A DNA stretch of 64,000 nucleotides, taken from positions 1 to 64,000 of the forward strand of contig WFNP01000074.1 in assembly GCA_015488535.1 (NCBI GenBank), read 5' to 3'. The notes beneath the pieces were generated by a model that saw only the letters and a program-made list of their open reading frames with translations, did no database searches and was not told where the DNA came from. Numbering within the stretch: position 1 is the first letter of the stretch; each line of letters starts with the position of its first letter. This DNA comes from Nitratifractor sp. Lineage in GTDB: Bacteria > Campylobacterota > Campylobacteria > Campylobacterales > Sulfurovaceae. This document shows, in pieces, positions 26,152 to 34,938 of the stretch. The translations under genes were made by a program, and so were the position numbers.

Positions 26152-27894
26152 ATGTTTGGAATATTTGGGAACAAAAAGATAGCAGATATAGATAAAGAGA
26201 GTGAATCTCTACTCTTTAAACCAACTATCAACTCATCGCATGATGCAGTCATTATTATAAGAGACAGAAAGAGTATAATATTTTCAAATCATCTGATGAA
26301 AAAATTAAAAATGATAAAAACAGGAACTCTAGTCGATGATTTAGAGGATATTATACTCTTTTATACTCCGGTTATGAAAGACTGGTCATCACTAGATGAT
26401 TTACTTGATTATCACGATAAAGTGAATGCTCCGGAGACTACTATGTTTGTAGGTTCAAAAATAAAATTTGACAAAAAAGAGATAGATGGTTTAAGCATAC
26501 AAATCTCAACAGTTACATCAGAAGATAATGATACTATATTTCATATAGTGCTAATCCACTGCCCTCTTGAAAAAATAAATGATGCAAGAGATATTTATCA
26601 CAATGCTCTCACAGGATTGCCAAATCAAAACAGAGCTTATGCTGATATATCTATATTGACAGCAAATACATCTCCTGAAAATTCATTTGCCGTAATTATT
26701 ATGGAGATGGATAATTTTGCAAAAATCCGCTCAATGGCAGGATACAAAGAGATGAATGATTTGATTATCCTGATAGCAAACAGACTTAAAGAGTTGTCAA
26801 AAGATGAGAGATTTAAAGTTTATCAACTCTTGCATGAAAACTTTTTGATAGTAGTCAAAGATACACAAACAATCAATGATATATATGAAGCAACTGATAA
26901 AATAAATGCTATCATAGAATCCTTAAAGGGTATGAATCCTGTATATAAACATATAGGCTTTTCAATGGGAGTAAGTCGTTATCCTCAGGAACTTACTCTT
27001 GATGAGCTTTTAAACGGAGCATATAATGCTCTAAGCAGAGCAAAAGAGAGTGGTGAAGGTCAAATTGTTATCTCATCTGCTGAAAAAACAGAGAAGAAAA
27101 AACTTCAACTCAAAGATATGATTACAGCAAGTGATATCAAAGATGCTTTAGAAAATGAGCAGTTCTTACTATATTTTCAACCAATTATCAATCAACCTCA
27201 CTTTAATATTGCCGGAGCAGAGGTATTAATCAGATGGAAACACCCGGAAAAAGGTATGATTTTTCCAGACAGCTTTATACCGTTGGCAGAGAGAAATGGT
27301 ATGATAGTGGATATTACTACCTATATGCTCTCCAAAGCACTCAAACAGATGAAAAACTGGAAAACATTTGGATTTAAACCTATTGAATTATCTGTAAATC
27401 TCTCAGCCAAAGATTTGGACAGTGATGAATTTTTACCAAACTTACAGGCTCTTTTAAATAAATATGATATTGAGCCGTTTAGATTGAAATGTGAAGTTAC
27501 AGAAACTGCTTCTATGATAAATCCTACTTTGACTCACAAAAAACTACAGGCTATGAAAAATATGGGTATAAAAATATCATTGGATGATTTTGGAACTGGA
27601 TACTCATCATTTGCATATTTAGCCGATTTTCCAATAGATTCACTAAAAATAGACAAAAGTTTTATTCAGGATATGAATACAAACGAAAAGCATAAAAACA
27701 TAGTATCAAGTATGGTAAAACTTGCCCATACACTGGGTATGAATGTCATAGCCGAAGGGGTAGAGCGAAAGAGTGATGTAAAGACACTGATGGAGTATGG
27801 CACAGACTTTTTCCAGGGATACTTCTTCTCAAAACCCATACCTCTTCTGGAATTTCAACACTTGTTGAAAAACGGTATAGATGTGAAAATATAG
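26152..27894 (+). CDS. Cyclic-di-GMP phosphodiesterase with degenerate GGDEF and intact EAL domain
   Basis: A 580-residue signalling protein without transmembrane segments: N-terminal PAS-like region (SHDAVIIIRDRKSIIFSNHL), a GGDEF domain starting near ALTGLPNQN and a C-terminal EAL domain. The GGDEF signature reads LHENF, so it cannot make c-di-GMP and may act as a GTP sensor. EAL residues look complete: EVLIR, NLSAKDL, EVTETAS, LDDFGTGYSS, SLKIDKSF, AEGVER. It therefore should hydrolyse c-di-GMP. Monocistronic, divergent from trxA; its 3' end abuts the convergent yraN gene. Confidence 0.9.
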   Translation: MFGIFGNKKIADIDKESESLLFKPTINSSHDAVIIIRDRKSIIFSNHLMKKLKMIKTGTLVDDLEDIILFYTPVMKDWSSLDDLLDYHDKVNAPETTMFVGSKIKFDKKEIDGLSIQISTVTSEDNDTIFHIVLIHCPLEKINDARDIYHNALTGLPNQNRAYADISILTANTSPENSFAVIIMEMDNFAKIRSMAGYKEMNDLIILIANRLKELSKDERFKVYQLLHENFLIVVKDTQTINDIYEATDKINAIIESLKGMNPVYKHIGFSMGVSRYPQELTLDELLNGAYNALSRAKESGEGQIVISSAEKTEKKKLQLKDMITASDIKDALENEQFLLYFQPIINQPHFNIAGAEVLIRWKHPEKGMIFPDSFIPLAERNGMIVDITTYMLSKALKQMKNWKTFGFKPIELSVNLSAKDLDSDEFLPNLQALLNKYDIEPFRLKCEVTETASMINPTLTHKKLQAMKNMGIKISLDDFGTGYSSFAYLADFPIDSLKIDKSFIQDMNTNEKHKNIVSSMVKLAHTLGMNVIAEGVERKSDVKTLMEYGTDFFQGYFFSKPIPLLEFQHLLKNGIDVKI

Positions 27895-27895
27895 T

Positions 27896-28231
27896 TCACA
27901 TTGTTATATTTTCTATAAACTCTATACTGTTTTTTTTCACTATAACGGCATCTATACAGTATGGAGTATCCAGTTTTTTTACATTCATATAGTATTGTGC
28001 CGATTTTATTATTTTGTGAAGTTTTGATGTAGTTATATTATATACAGGCTCAAAACTCCCCTGTGAACTCTTGACTTCTATAAAGTGCAACACTCCATCT
28101 TTTACAGCAACAATATCTATCTCTCCAAGTTTTTTGGCATAATAGTTCCTATCTGTCACTCTAAAGCCTCTGTTTTCAAGATATTTTACTGCTTTGTCTT
28201 CGGATTTGTTACCATACTCTCTATTACTCAC
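27896..28231 (-). CDS. YraN/UPF0102 family nuclease-fold protein
   Basis: A 111-residue protein with the restriction-endonuclease-like core of the UPF0102 family: GNKSEDKAVKYLENRGF, then GEIDIVAVKDGVLHFIEVKS (the Asp/Glu-x-Lys catalytic pattern). The exact role is not established; a DNA-processing function is suspected for the family. It lies 16 nt after the formate dehydrogenase gene and may be cotranscribed with it. Confidence 0.88.
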   Translation of the reverse strand: MSNREYGNKSEDKAVKYLENRGFRVTDRNYYAKKLGEIDIVAVKDGVLHFIEVKSSQGSFEPVYNITTSKLHKIIKSAQYYMNVKKLDTPYCIDAVIVKKNSIEFIENITM

Positions 28232-28247
28232 TTGTCATATCCTATCA

Positions 28248-30344
28248 TCAACTGCCACTTATACCATATCCAAGTGGGACAACTTCGACTCTCAAAGATT
28301 TGAAACAGGCTGTCAAAGTATATCTGTCACTCTCATCACCAAAGAGTCTATTTATACCGCTTTTTGCATGGTGAAAAGTAGTAAATAGTGTCCCTTTTTT
28401 GATAGTATCACTATATTTTACACTCAATGCTTCACTCTCACCGTTTTTTGTTTTGAGCATAATCTTTTCTCCAAATACCTCTTCGTCATCAGGATTTGCC
28501 CATACGATATCTTCACTGTATTTGCTGTTTAATTTATCACTGTGTCTGGTTTGGGCTGAATTATTGTAATGAGCCAGTATTCTGCCTGTAGTGAGATACC
28601 TTTTCATTCCTGCTTTTTCAAAAGAGCCATCCAAAATATCAGATACCATTCCTCTCATTTCCCACTTGTGATATCTAAATTTGCCAAGTCCATCTTCTGT
28701 GCGAAAATCAAGCAGATGCAATATGGGAGTATCTTCATGATGTATAGGCCACTGCATACCCCTTTTTCTATGCCTTTTGAGTCTATAATATTGAGCTTTG
28801 GAAAATCTCTCATGAGCCACTTCTCTCACCTCATCCCATACATCTTCGCTACTCTTGTATCCAAAACCGTTATCAAGTTTTTCGGACAATATATTCAATA
28901 CTTCCCAGTCATCAGGCAAATCACTTTTCACAAGAGGCTGAGATAGATGAAGTCTTCTCATGGCATTTATATATACTCCTGTCTTTTCATAAGCAGATTT
29001 TACACCTATGACAATATCGGCTCTTTTTGCAACCTCTGTCATAAAAAGCTCTTGCACCATTAAAAAATCCAGATTGTCTATGGCTTTGGATATCTTATTG
29101 ATATTTGGATGAATATGGAGTATATCCTCACCCATATTGAGCATGGATTTAATCTCACCATCTATCATGGCATCAATTAACTGTGGAGTCATCTTGCCTA
29201 TTTTATTGGGTATTTTATAATCTGGTGCATAATATGGCAGACATCCCATATCACAGGCTCCCTGCACATTGTTTTGACCTCTCAGAGGCATCAATCCGGC
29301 TCCTCTTTTGCCTACATTTCCGGTAAGAAGTGCAAGATGAGCTATGGCCATGACTGACGCTGAACCGTCTGTATGCTCTGTCACACCAAGCCCCCACAGT
29401 ATCATAGAGCGTTTTATAGCATACTCTCTGGCAATATTGGGTATCATTTTTGACAGATACTCATAACCTTTTATCTGTTTGAAAAAAGACGGATTTGAAT
29501 AAGGGTCTGACAAAATAGACTCTTTGTACTCCTCAAACCCAGTAGTCCGCTGAGATACAAACTCTTTATCATAGAGTTCTTCATCCAGTATTACATACGC
29601 CATCATATTAAGTATCAAAAGATTTGACTCAAAAGGAATAATACAGTTGTATTTTGCCCTTTTTGAGAGTCTGGTATCTCTTACATCTATCAGTGCTAGA
29701 TTGTCATTTTTACTGACTGTATCTATGATACGATTGGCAATAATTGGATGGGCTTCGGCAGTATTTGAACCAATAATTATCAAAAATTCGGCATCATATA
29801 TATCATCATACGGATTAGTCGCAGCCCCCTCCCCTATTGTCTCCTTGAGTCCTTTTAGACTGGGAGAGTGGCATACTCTGGCACAGTTATCCACATGAGG
29901 AGAGCCTATTGTTTGCCTACAAAATTTTTGAAAGGCAAAGGCACTTTCACAGCTTGTCCTTGCTCCTCCTATTGCACAAAAGCTTTCATTGCCATACTTT
30001 TCTACACTGCTTTTTAGCTTTTTAGATGCAATATCCAAAGCCGTATCCAAATCTGTTGTATATGTATTGGCATCTCTTTCTATAAGTTTTGGGATATATT
30101 CAGCCAAAAGTTCACTATTTGCCTCTATAAAAGAGCGTTTTATCACAGGCTCTTTTATTCTCTCCCTGCTATCTATAAAATCAAAACCGTATTTACCTTT
30201 GATACAGAGTCTGCCCTGACTCACTACGCCATCTTTTTGGGCAAAGATTTTGACAATTTTATTATCTGATACTTCACCTACGATATCACACCCCACCCCG
30301 CAATATGTACATACGCTCTCTATCTCTTGTGTATCTCTTTTCAA
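28248..30344 (-). CDS. Molybdopterin formate dehydrogenase, catalytic subunit (Cys form)
   Basis: A 698-residue molybdenum/tungsten bis-MGD oxidoreductase of FdhF type that oxidises formate to CO2. It has one N-terminal 4Fe-4S site (Cys12, 15, 19, 47) and the formate dehydrogenase active-site pattern DNCARVCHSP, with Cys158 in place of selenocysteine and His159 after it. No twin-arginine leader is seen, so it is probably cytoplasmic. No electron-transfer (FdhB/C) or FdhD gene lies nearby, which is unusual for a respiratory enzyme. A related assimilatory oxidoreductase cannot be fully excluded. Confidence 0.85.
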   Translation of the reverse strand: MKRDTQEIESVCTYCGVGCDIVGEVSDNKIVKIFAQKDGVVSQGRLCIKGKYGFDFIDSRERIKEPVIKRSFIEANSELLAEYIPKLIERDANTYTTDLDTALDIASKKLKSSVEKYGNESFCAIGGARTSCESAFAFQKFCRQTIGSPHVDNCARVCHSPSLKGLKETIGEGAATNPYDDIYDAEFLIIIGSNTAEAHPIIANRIIDTVSKNDNLALIDVRDTRLSKRAKYNCIIPFESNLLILNMMAYVILDEELYDKEFVSQRTTGFEEYKESILSDPYSNPSFFKQIKGYEYLSKMIPNIAREYAIKRSMILWGLGVTEHTDGSASVMAIAHLALLTGNVGKRGAGLMPLRGQNNVQGACDMGCLPYYAPDYKIPNKIGKMTPQLIDAMIDGEIKSMLNMGEDILHIHPNINKISKAIDNLDFLMVQELFMTEVAKRADIVIGVKSAYEKTGVYINAMRRLHLSQPLVKSDLPDDWEVLNILSEKLDNGFGYKSSEDVWDEVREVAHERFSKAQYYRLKRHRKRGMQWPIHHEDTPILHLLDFRTEDGLGKFRYHKWEMRGMVSDILDGSFEKAGMKRYLTTGRILAHYNNSAQTRHSDKLNSKYSEDIVWANPDDEEVFGEKIMLKTKNGESEALSVKYSDTIKKGTLFTTFHHAKSGINRLFGDESDRYTLTACFKSLRVEVVPLGYGISGS

Positions 30345-30542
30345 TTTGATATCCTTGATTATATTTAGATGTATAATAATAAATGAAGCTTAACTATAGA
30401 TTTAAAATTTGCTTATAGAGGTAAAAGGACAGAGCAGATGGAGCATCCCTTACAGTTAGATATACAAGGATCTATTTTGCACCAATTTTTAGCTATCAAA
30501 ACGAAATGTGCCAAGAGATACAAAAAATCGCTAAAGAGAAAA

Positions 30543-30586
30543 TTGACTTGTCAAAAAATTTCAGATAAAATGACAATATATTGTCA
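30543..30586 (+). promoter_or_regulatory. Promoter and palindromic operator of the yefM-yoeB operon
   Basis: TTGACT (-35, 30543-30548) and TAAAAT (-10, 30566-30571) are separated by 17 bp. A perfect 16-bp palindrome TGACAATATATTGTCA (30571-30586) starts at the last base of the -10 box, and a second near-palindrome TTGACTTGTCAA (30543-30554) covers the -35. Both carry TTGTCA halves. Paired operators over a promoter fit autorepression by the antitoxin-toxin complex, as known for YefM-YoeB. Confidence 0.72.
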
Positions 30587-30597
30587 AAGGAGTCTTT

Positions 30598-30849
30598 ATG
30601 CAAGCAGTTTTTTACTCTCAAGCCAGAAATAATCTAAGAGAGATTATCAATAAAGTTTGTGATGATTTTGATGAATACATTGTCACGACAAAAGATAACA
30701 AAACAGCAGTCATCTTATCATATGATGAATATAGTGCAATGAAAGAGACAATATATCTTCTCTCTTCAAAAGCCAATAGAGATAGATTAAACGAAGCAAT
30801 AGAGCAAATAGAAAATCTAAATTTTGTTAAAAAAGATATAGATGTATGA
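30598..30849 (+). CDS. yefM: YefM/Phd-family antitoxin
   Basis: An 83-residue antitoxin. The N-terminal DNA-binding fold is typical (FYSQARNNLREIINKVCDD, then VILSYDEYSAMKETIYLL), followed by a charged flexible tail that would wrap the toxin. AAAGGAG precedes the ATG. It overlaps the toxin gene by 4 nt, in the usual antitoxin-first order. Confidence 0.93.
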   Translation: MQAVFYSQARNNLREIINKVCDDFDEYIVTTKDNKTAVILSYDEYSAMKETIYLLSSKANRDRLNEAIEQIENLNFVKKDIDV

Positions 30850-31106
30850 TAGTGGGATTTGCCGATAAAGGTTGGGAAGATTATCAGTATTGGGTGAAAA
30901 ATGATAAAAAGATAGTAAAAAGAATAAATCTTCTTCTACAAGATATAAAACGAAGCCCAAACGATATGAACGGACTTGGTAAGCCAGAAAGACTAAAAGA
31001 GAACTTTAGTGGATATTTCTCAAGAAGAATCACTGCCGAGCATAGATTGGTATATAAAATTATCGGCGATATAATCGTTGTTGCTCAATGTAGGTATCAT
31101 TATTGA
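30846..31106 (+). CDS. yoeB: YoeB-family mRNA interferase toxin
   Basis: An 86-residue RelE-superfamily ribonuclease that cuts mRNA on the ribosome. Catalytic residues match E. coli YoeB: Glu48 in KPERL, Arg67 in EHRLVY, and the C-terminal His85-Tyr86. All key residues are present, so it should be active when free of YefM. A perfect palindromic terminator follows. Confidence 0.94.
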   Translation: MIVGFADKGWEDYQYWVKNDKKIVKRINLLLQDIKRSPNDMNGLGKPERLKENFSGYFSRRITAEHRLVYKIIGDIIVVAQCRYHY

Positions 31107-31120
31107 TAGTTAGATAGGCA

Positions 31121-31140
31121 AGAGGGTATATATACCCTCT
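31121..31140. terminator. Bidirectional terminator after yoeB
   Basis: A perfect palindrome with arms AGAGGGTATA and TATACCCTCT lies between the convergent yoeB and YdcH-like genes. Confidence 0.75.
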
Positions 31141-31147
31141 TTGAAGA

Positions 31148-31375
31148 TTATGACTCTTTGGATTTTTTATACTCCAAAATCATATGGAGTGCTTCATCTT
31201 TTAATAGCAACTTCTCTTTTTTGAGTTGCTCCAACTCTACATCACTTAGATGTAATCTTCCCTCATCTACATCTTTGGCTTTTTGGTCAAGCTCATTGTG
31301 TTTCTCAAAAATTTTGGCAAAATGTGCATTTGTCTGTTTTAGCTCACTAATCTCTTCTCTGTATTCTGATAACAT
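31148..31375 (-). CDS. YdcH/DUF465-family small coiled-coil protein
   Basis: A 75-residue, highly charged helical protein with the DUF465 pattern: NAHFAKIFEKHNELDQKAKD near the N-terminus and LKKEKLLLKDEALHMILEYKK at the end. Function of the family is unknown. AGGAG precedes the ATG. Confidence 0.8.
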   Translation of the reverse strand: MLSEYREEISELKQTNAHFAKIFEKHNELDQKAKDVDEGRLHLSDVELEQLKKEKLLLKDEALHMILEYKKSKES

Positions 31376-31433
31376 CGTATAATCTCCTGATTAATTTTTT
31401 TATATTCTATCCATAATTTTGTTAAGGTAGCTT

Positions 31434-32624
31434 TTAAGTTCTGTATTCAGCATTAATTTTGACATACTCATAGCTCAAATCACATCCATATGCTGTAAAT
31501 TTGCCTTCACCCAATCCCAAATCACATACTATTTTGAAGCTATCTTGTTTCATTACTTTATAAGCTTTCTCTTCTCTTTTGCTGTCAAGCTCTCTGTGCT
31601 TGGCATCATATATCAGCAAATCATCATAATATATGGATAGAGTCTCTTCATCACAATCTATACCACTAGCTCCTATTGTAGAGGCTATTCTACCCCAGTT
31701 TGGATCTTCTCCAAAGAGTGCAGTCTTTACCAGTAATGAGTTGCTCAAAGCTATTGCAGCTCTTTGGGCATCCTCATCACTTCTGGCTCCTGTCACCTCA
31801 AATGCCACCACCTTGTTGGAACCTTCTCCGTCTTTGAGTATCATCATCGCAAGTTCAAATGTAATTTTGTTGAGTGCTTCGCTAAAGGCATCTTTGTCAT
31901 ATACTCCGCTTTTGCCATTTGCCATCAACATAACCGTATCATTTGTAGATGTATCACCATCTACACTGATACGGTTAAAAGAGAGACTGACAGCATCTTC
32001 AAGAAGTGGCTCAATATCTTCTACAGGCACCTCAGCATCTGTTACTATAAAGCAAAGCATCGTCGCCATAGCCGGATTTATCATACCTGCACCTTTGGCA
32101 ATGGCAGCTATTTTGAAGCTATTACCATCAGGTAATACAACCTCAAAACATATCTCTTTTTTAAATTTATCTGTTGTCATGATAGAGTGAGCAGTTGCAT
32201 CTGAATTTTTGGCACTCCAATTGAGCTTATCAAATGCTGAGATTATCTTATCTTTGGGTAATCTATACCCAATCACTCCAGTAGAACTCATAACTGGATT
32301 TACTAAATTTAACTCTTTTGGTAACTTTGACAATATCTCTTCAATATCCTCTATCCCTTTTTGTCCTGTCATAGCATTGGCATTTTTTGCATTCATCAAG
32401 ATAAAATTACTCTCAAACACCTTGCCATATCTAAGAGCATGTTTAATTGGAGCTGCCTGAAATCTATTGGTAGTATAGACTGCTCCGATTTTGGCTACAG
32501 TGTCACTTCTGATAAATGCCACATCACCTTGAGTGATATTAGGTCTAAGCCCTGCATTTACACCATCACAGTAAATCCCCTCTACATTTGCCAATCCATT
32601 TTTGAGTGATATAAATTTATACAT
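31434..32624 (-). CDS. argJ: Bifunctional ornithine acetyltransferase/N-acetylglutamate synthase
   Basis: Transfers acetyl from N-acetylornithine to glutamate, and can also use acetyl-CoA, in cyclic arginine synthesis. The 396-residue precursor contains the self-cleavage site KGAGMINPAMATMLCF, where Thr of MATML becomes the nucleophile of the beta chain. Other motifs: SSTGVIGYRLP, TAHSIMTTD, GDTSTNDTV and EDPNWGRI. GAGGA precedes the ATG. Other arg genes are not in the window. Confidence 0.96.
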   Translation of the reverse strand: MYKFISLKNGLANVEGIYCDGVNAGLRPNITQGDVAFIRSDTVAKIGAVYTTNRFQAAPIKHALRYGKVFESNFILMNAKNANAMTGQKGIEDIEEILSKLPKELNLVNPVMSSTGVIGYRLPKDKIISAFDKLNWSAKNSDATAHSIMTTDKFKKEICFEVVLPDGNSFKIAAIAKGAGMINPAMATMLCFIVTDAEVPVEDIEPLLEDAVSLSFNRISVDGDTSTNDTVMLMANGKSGVYDKDAFSEALNKITFELAMMILKDGEGSNKVVAFEVTGARSDEDAQRAAIALSNSLLVKTALFGEDPNWGRIASTIGASGIDCDEETLSIYYDDLLIYDAKHRELDSKREEKAYKVMKQDSFKIVCDLGLGEGKFTAYGCDLSYEYVKINAEYRT

Positions 32625-32658
32625 CTTTTTCTATCCTCTTTTTTGAGTGTATTTTATC

Positions 32659-33219
32659 TTAAAGCTCTGCTTTGTATCTTTTAAAGATATTGTTAAAATC
32701 AAATCTCATCTTGCAACCATTTATATCAAATATATAACTCTCTTTGTCAAAATCCCCTACCTTTTGGTAACTATTGTCATCTCTTAATCTGTATAGCTTG
32801 GCTACAAGCATATCAGGATATACGATGGCATAATATTTGACTCCCTCTTTTGCATATATCTCAAACTTTATCTTTTCATCTTTTAATACACTGCTTTTGG
32901 ATACTACCTCAAAGATTATTGAGGGAGCTTTATTAAGATAATCATCAGGCTCATAACAAATCAGTGAGCAATCGGGTATCAAGATAGTTGATTTATTTAT
33001 TCTCCATTCAGCTTCTATGATGGCGATATATCCGTTATTACAATCTTCTATAGCTTCATCCAACTCTCTGGCTATTTCAGTATTGATAATTTGATGTTTT
33101 ATAACTGGAGTAGGAGAGATTGCATATGGTATTCCATCTATCAATTCCCACTTCCCCTCCCACTCTTCATAATCTTTCTGAGTATATCTTGGGATATATT
33201 CATATTTCAAAGCAGGCAT
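32659..33219 (-). CDS. Uma2/DUF820 family restriction-endonuclease-like protein
   Basis: A 186-residue protein with the PD-(D/E)XK-like fold of the Uma2 family: a Tyr/Trp-rich N-terminus (EEWEGKWELIDGIPYAISP), IPDCSLICYEPDDYL, and the core PSIIFEVVSKSSV...KFEIYAKEGVKYYAIVYPD. Such genes are frequent in Cyanobacteria and patchy elsewhere, and their biological role is unclear. It stands alone between argJ and hemW. Confidence 0.85.
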   Translation of the reverse strand: MPALKYEYIPRYTQKDYEEWEGKWELIDGIPYAISPTPVIKHQIINTEIARELDEAIEDCNNGYIAIIEAEWRINKSTILIPDCSLICYEPDDYLNKAPSIIFEVVSKSSVLKDEKIKFEIYAKEGVKYYAIVYPDMLVAKLYRLRDDNSYQKVGDFDKESYIFDINGCKMRFDFNNIFKRYKAEL

Positions 33220-33286
33220 AGATAAATCCTTTTTTACAGATTATAACAGAAGATTGACTACTCACCGTTACAAGAATATAGCCAAA

Positions 33287-34342
33287 CTATTCTCCTAGAA
33301 TATATAAAACTGCTTCATCAGCTATGAAGTAATCATTACAGTAAAATACTCCATTTTCATATCTTAATATATTCTCTTCTCTCAAGATATCTGCTCTGCT
33401 TCTCATCTTTTCACTCAAAATAGACTCTTTTACACCAATAAAGCTTCTCAATCCCAAAAAGAGCTTTTCTATCAGTATAGACTCTTTATTTAACTCCTCT
33501 ATTCCCACTTCACAAGGCTTTGCTATATACTCATCTATAGCTGTATGAGGATAGTATCGTTTATCTCTTTTAAATCCCACTGCTCCGGCACCCACTCCCA
33601 TATAATCTTTGAGTTGCCAATATCCTACATTGTGACGGCACGGCTCTCCGTAGTTGGATACTTCATATCTTTTAAATCCTCTTTTTTGTATCTCATCAGA
33701 AACAAACCTTGCTAAGCTCTCATCATCTACTCTCATTTGGGGCTTGGATTCAAACGGGGTATTGGACTCTATAGTCAATTCATAAGCAGAAATATGAGTA
33801 ACAGGCAGAGAAAAAGCCGTTTTAATATCCTCTAACATAGACTCTTTTGTATCTCCTGCTACACTGTATATCAAATCTATGGATATCCTCTCAAATCCGA
33901 CATCTTTTGCATCTTCTACAGCTTTTATAGCATCTTTTTCACTGTGAGCCCTGTTTAAGAGCTTCAATTTACTATTTGAAAAACTCTGCACTCCGAAACT
34001 GACTCTATTTACTCCCAACTCTCTCATACCTTTTAGCCACTCTTTTTTGGCCGAGTTTGGATTGGCTTCGGTCGTAATCTCTGCATTTTCACTCAAATAC
34101 GGCTCAAAATGTTTAAATATATTTTCATACAGAGACGGTTTGACAGTGCTTGGAGTGCCTCCGCCTATAAACAGAGTCTTGATATCTCCTTTTTTGAGTT
34201 CAAATCTATCTATCTCATTTACGAGTTGTCTGCCCAGTGCCTCCATATATTTGACTCTTGTATCAAATCTGTCTGTATATGAGTTAAATGCACAGTAACT
34301 ACATTTACTGTCACAATATGGGATATGTATATATAGAAGCAT
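33287..34342 (-). CDS. hemW: Radical SAM heme chaperone HemW (HemN-like)
   Basis: A 351-residue protein of the HemW branch. The radical SAM motif is CDSKCSYCAF close to the N-terminus, then IGGGTPS, ITTEANPNS, RVSFGVQSF and LIYSVAGDT. The short N-terminus and CxxxCxYCxF without extra Cys fit heme insertion rather than coproporphyrinogen dehydrogenation. It is divergent from rppH. Confidence 0.9.
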   Translation of the reverse strand: MLLYIHIPYCDSKCSYCAFNSYTDRFDTRVKYMEALGRQLVNEIDRFELKKGDIKTLFIGGGTPSTVKPSLYENIFKHFEPYLSENAEITTEANPNSAKKEWLKGMRELGVNRVSFGVQSFSNSKLKLLNRAHSEKDAIKAVEDAKDVGFERISIDLIYSVAGDTKESMLEDIKTAFSLPVTHISAYELTIESNTPFESKPQMRVDDESLARFVSDEIQKRGFKRYEVSNYGEPCRHNVGYWQLKDYMGVGAGAVGFKRDKRYYPHTAIDEYIAKPCEVGIEELNKESILIEKLFLGLRSFIGVKESILSEKMRSRADILREENILRYENGVFYCNDYFIADEAVLYILGE

Positions 34343-34461
34343 TATCTTTATCTCACTTTTTATAATTATTTTAAATCTCTGTAATCTCTTTTTGGATAGA
34401 ATAATATCAGATTATCTAATTAACAGATATATTATCAATTATTAAAATCAAAGAAGTAACA

Positions 34462-34938
34462 ATGGCAAAATTTACCAAATATCGCCCAAATGTGGCGGCC
34501 GTTGTACTCTCGAATGAATATCCGGAGAAGTGTGAATTTCTGATAGCCAGACGCAAAGGTATGCGAAGAGGCTGGCAATTCCCCCAGGGGGGTATAGATG
34601 GAGATGAAACTGAACATGAAGCTCTGATGCGAGAGCTAAAGGAAGAGATAGGGACCAATGATGTAGATATCATAGCCGAATATCCGGAATGGATTAGTTA
34701 TGATTTTCCCAAAAATACAAAAAATCCTCGAATGTATCCATTCAAGGGGCAAAGACAGAAGTATTTTTTGGTCAGATTGAGGGAAAATGCTGAAATTAAA
34801 CTCGATACACATATATCACCGGAGTTCGAAGAGTATAAATTTGTAAACGGCGAAGAGTTATTTAAACAGGTGGCTTTCTTTAAAAGAAAAGTCTATAGAA
34901 GAGTAATAGAATATTTTACAAAAGAGGGATTGTTATAG
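34462..34938 (+). CDS. rppH: RNA pyrophosphohydrolase (Nudix)
   Basis: Removes pyrophosphate from 5' triphosphate RNA ends to start decay, or cleaves dinucleoside polyphosphates. The 158-residue protein has the full Nudix box from GGIDGDETEHEAL to RELKEEIG, preceded by RRGWQFPQGG, and a C-terminal EEYKFVNGEELFKQV. It opens the rppH-lysC-hobA-holB operon, with lysC beginning directly after its stop. The same order occurs in C. jejuni. Confidence 0.94.
   Translation: MAKFTKYRPNVAAVVLSNEYPEKCEFLIARRKGMRRGWQFPQGGIDGDETEHEALMRELKEEIGTNDVDIIAEYPEWISYDFPKNTKNPRMYPFKGQRQKYFLVRLRENAEIKLDTHISPEFEEYKFVNGEELFKQVAFFKRKVYRRVIEYFTKEGLL

Noticed and set aside
30438-30632. Plus-strand 64-codon frame with an ATG before yefM
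   Set aside because: It runs through the yefM promoter, operator and start, and its sequence looks random; the promoter reading is better supported.
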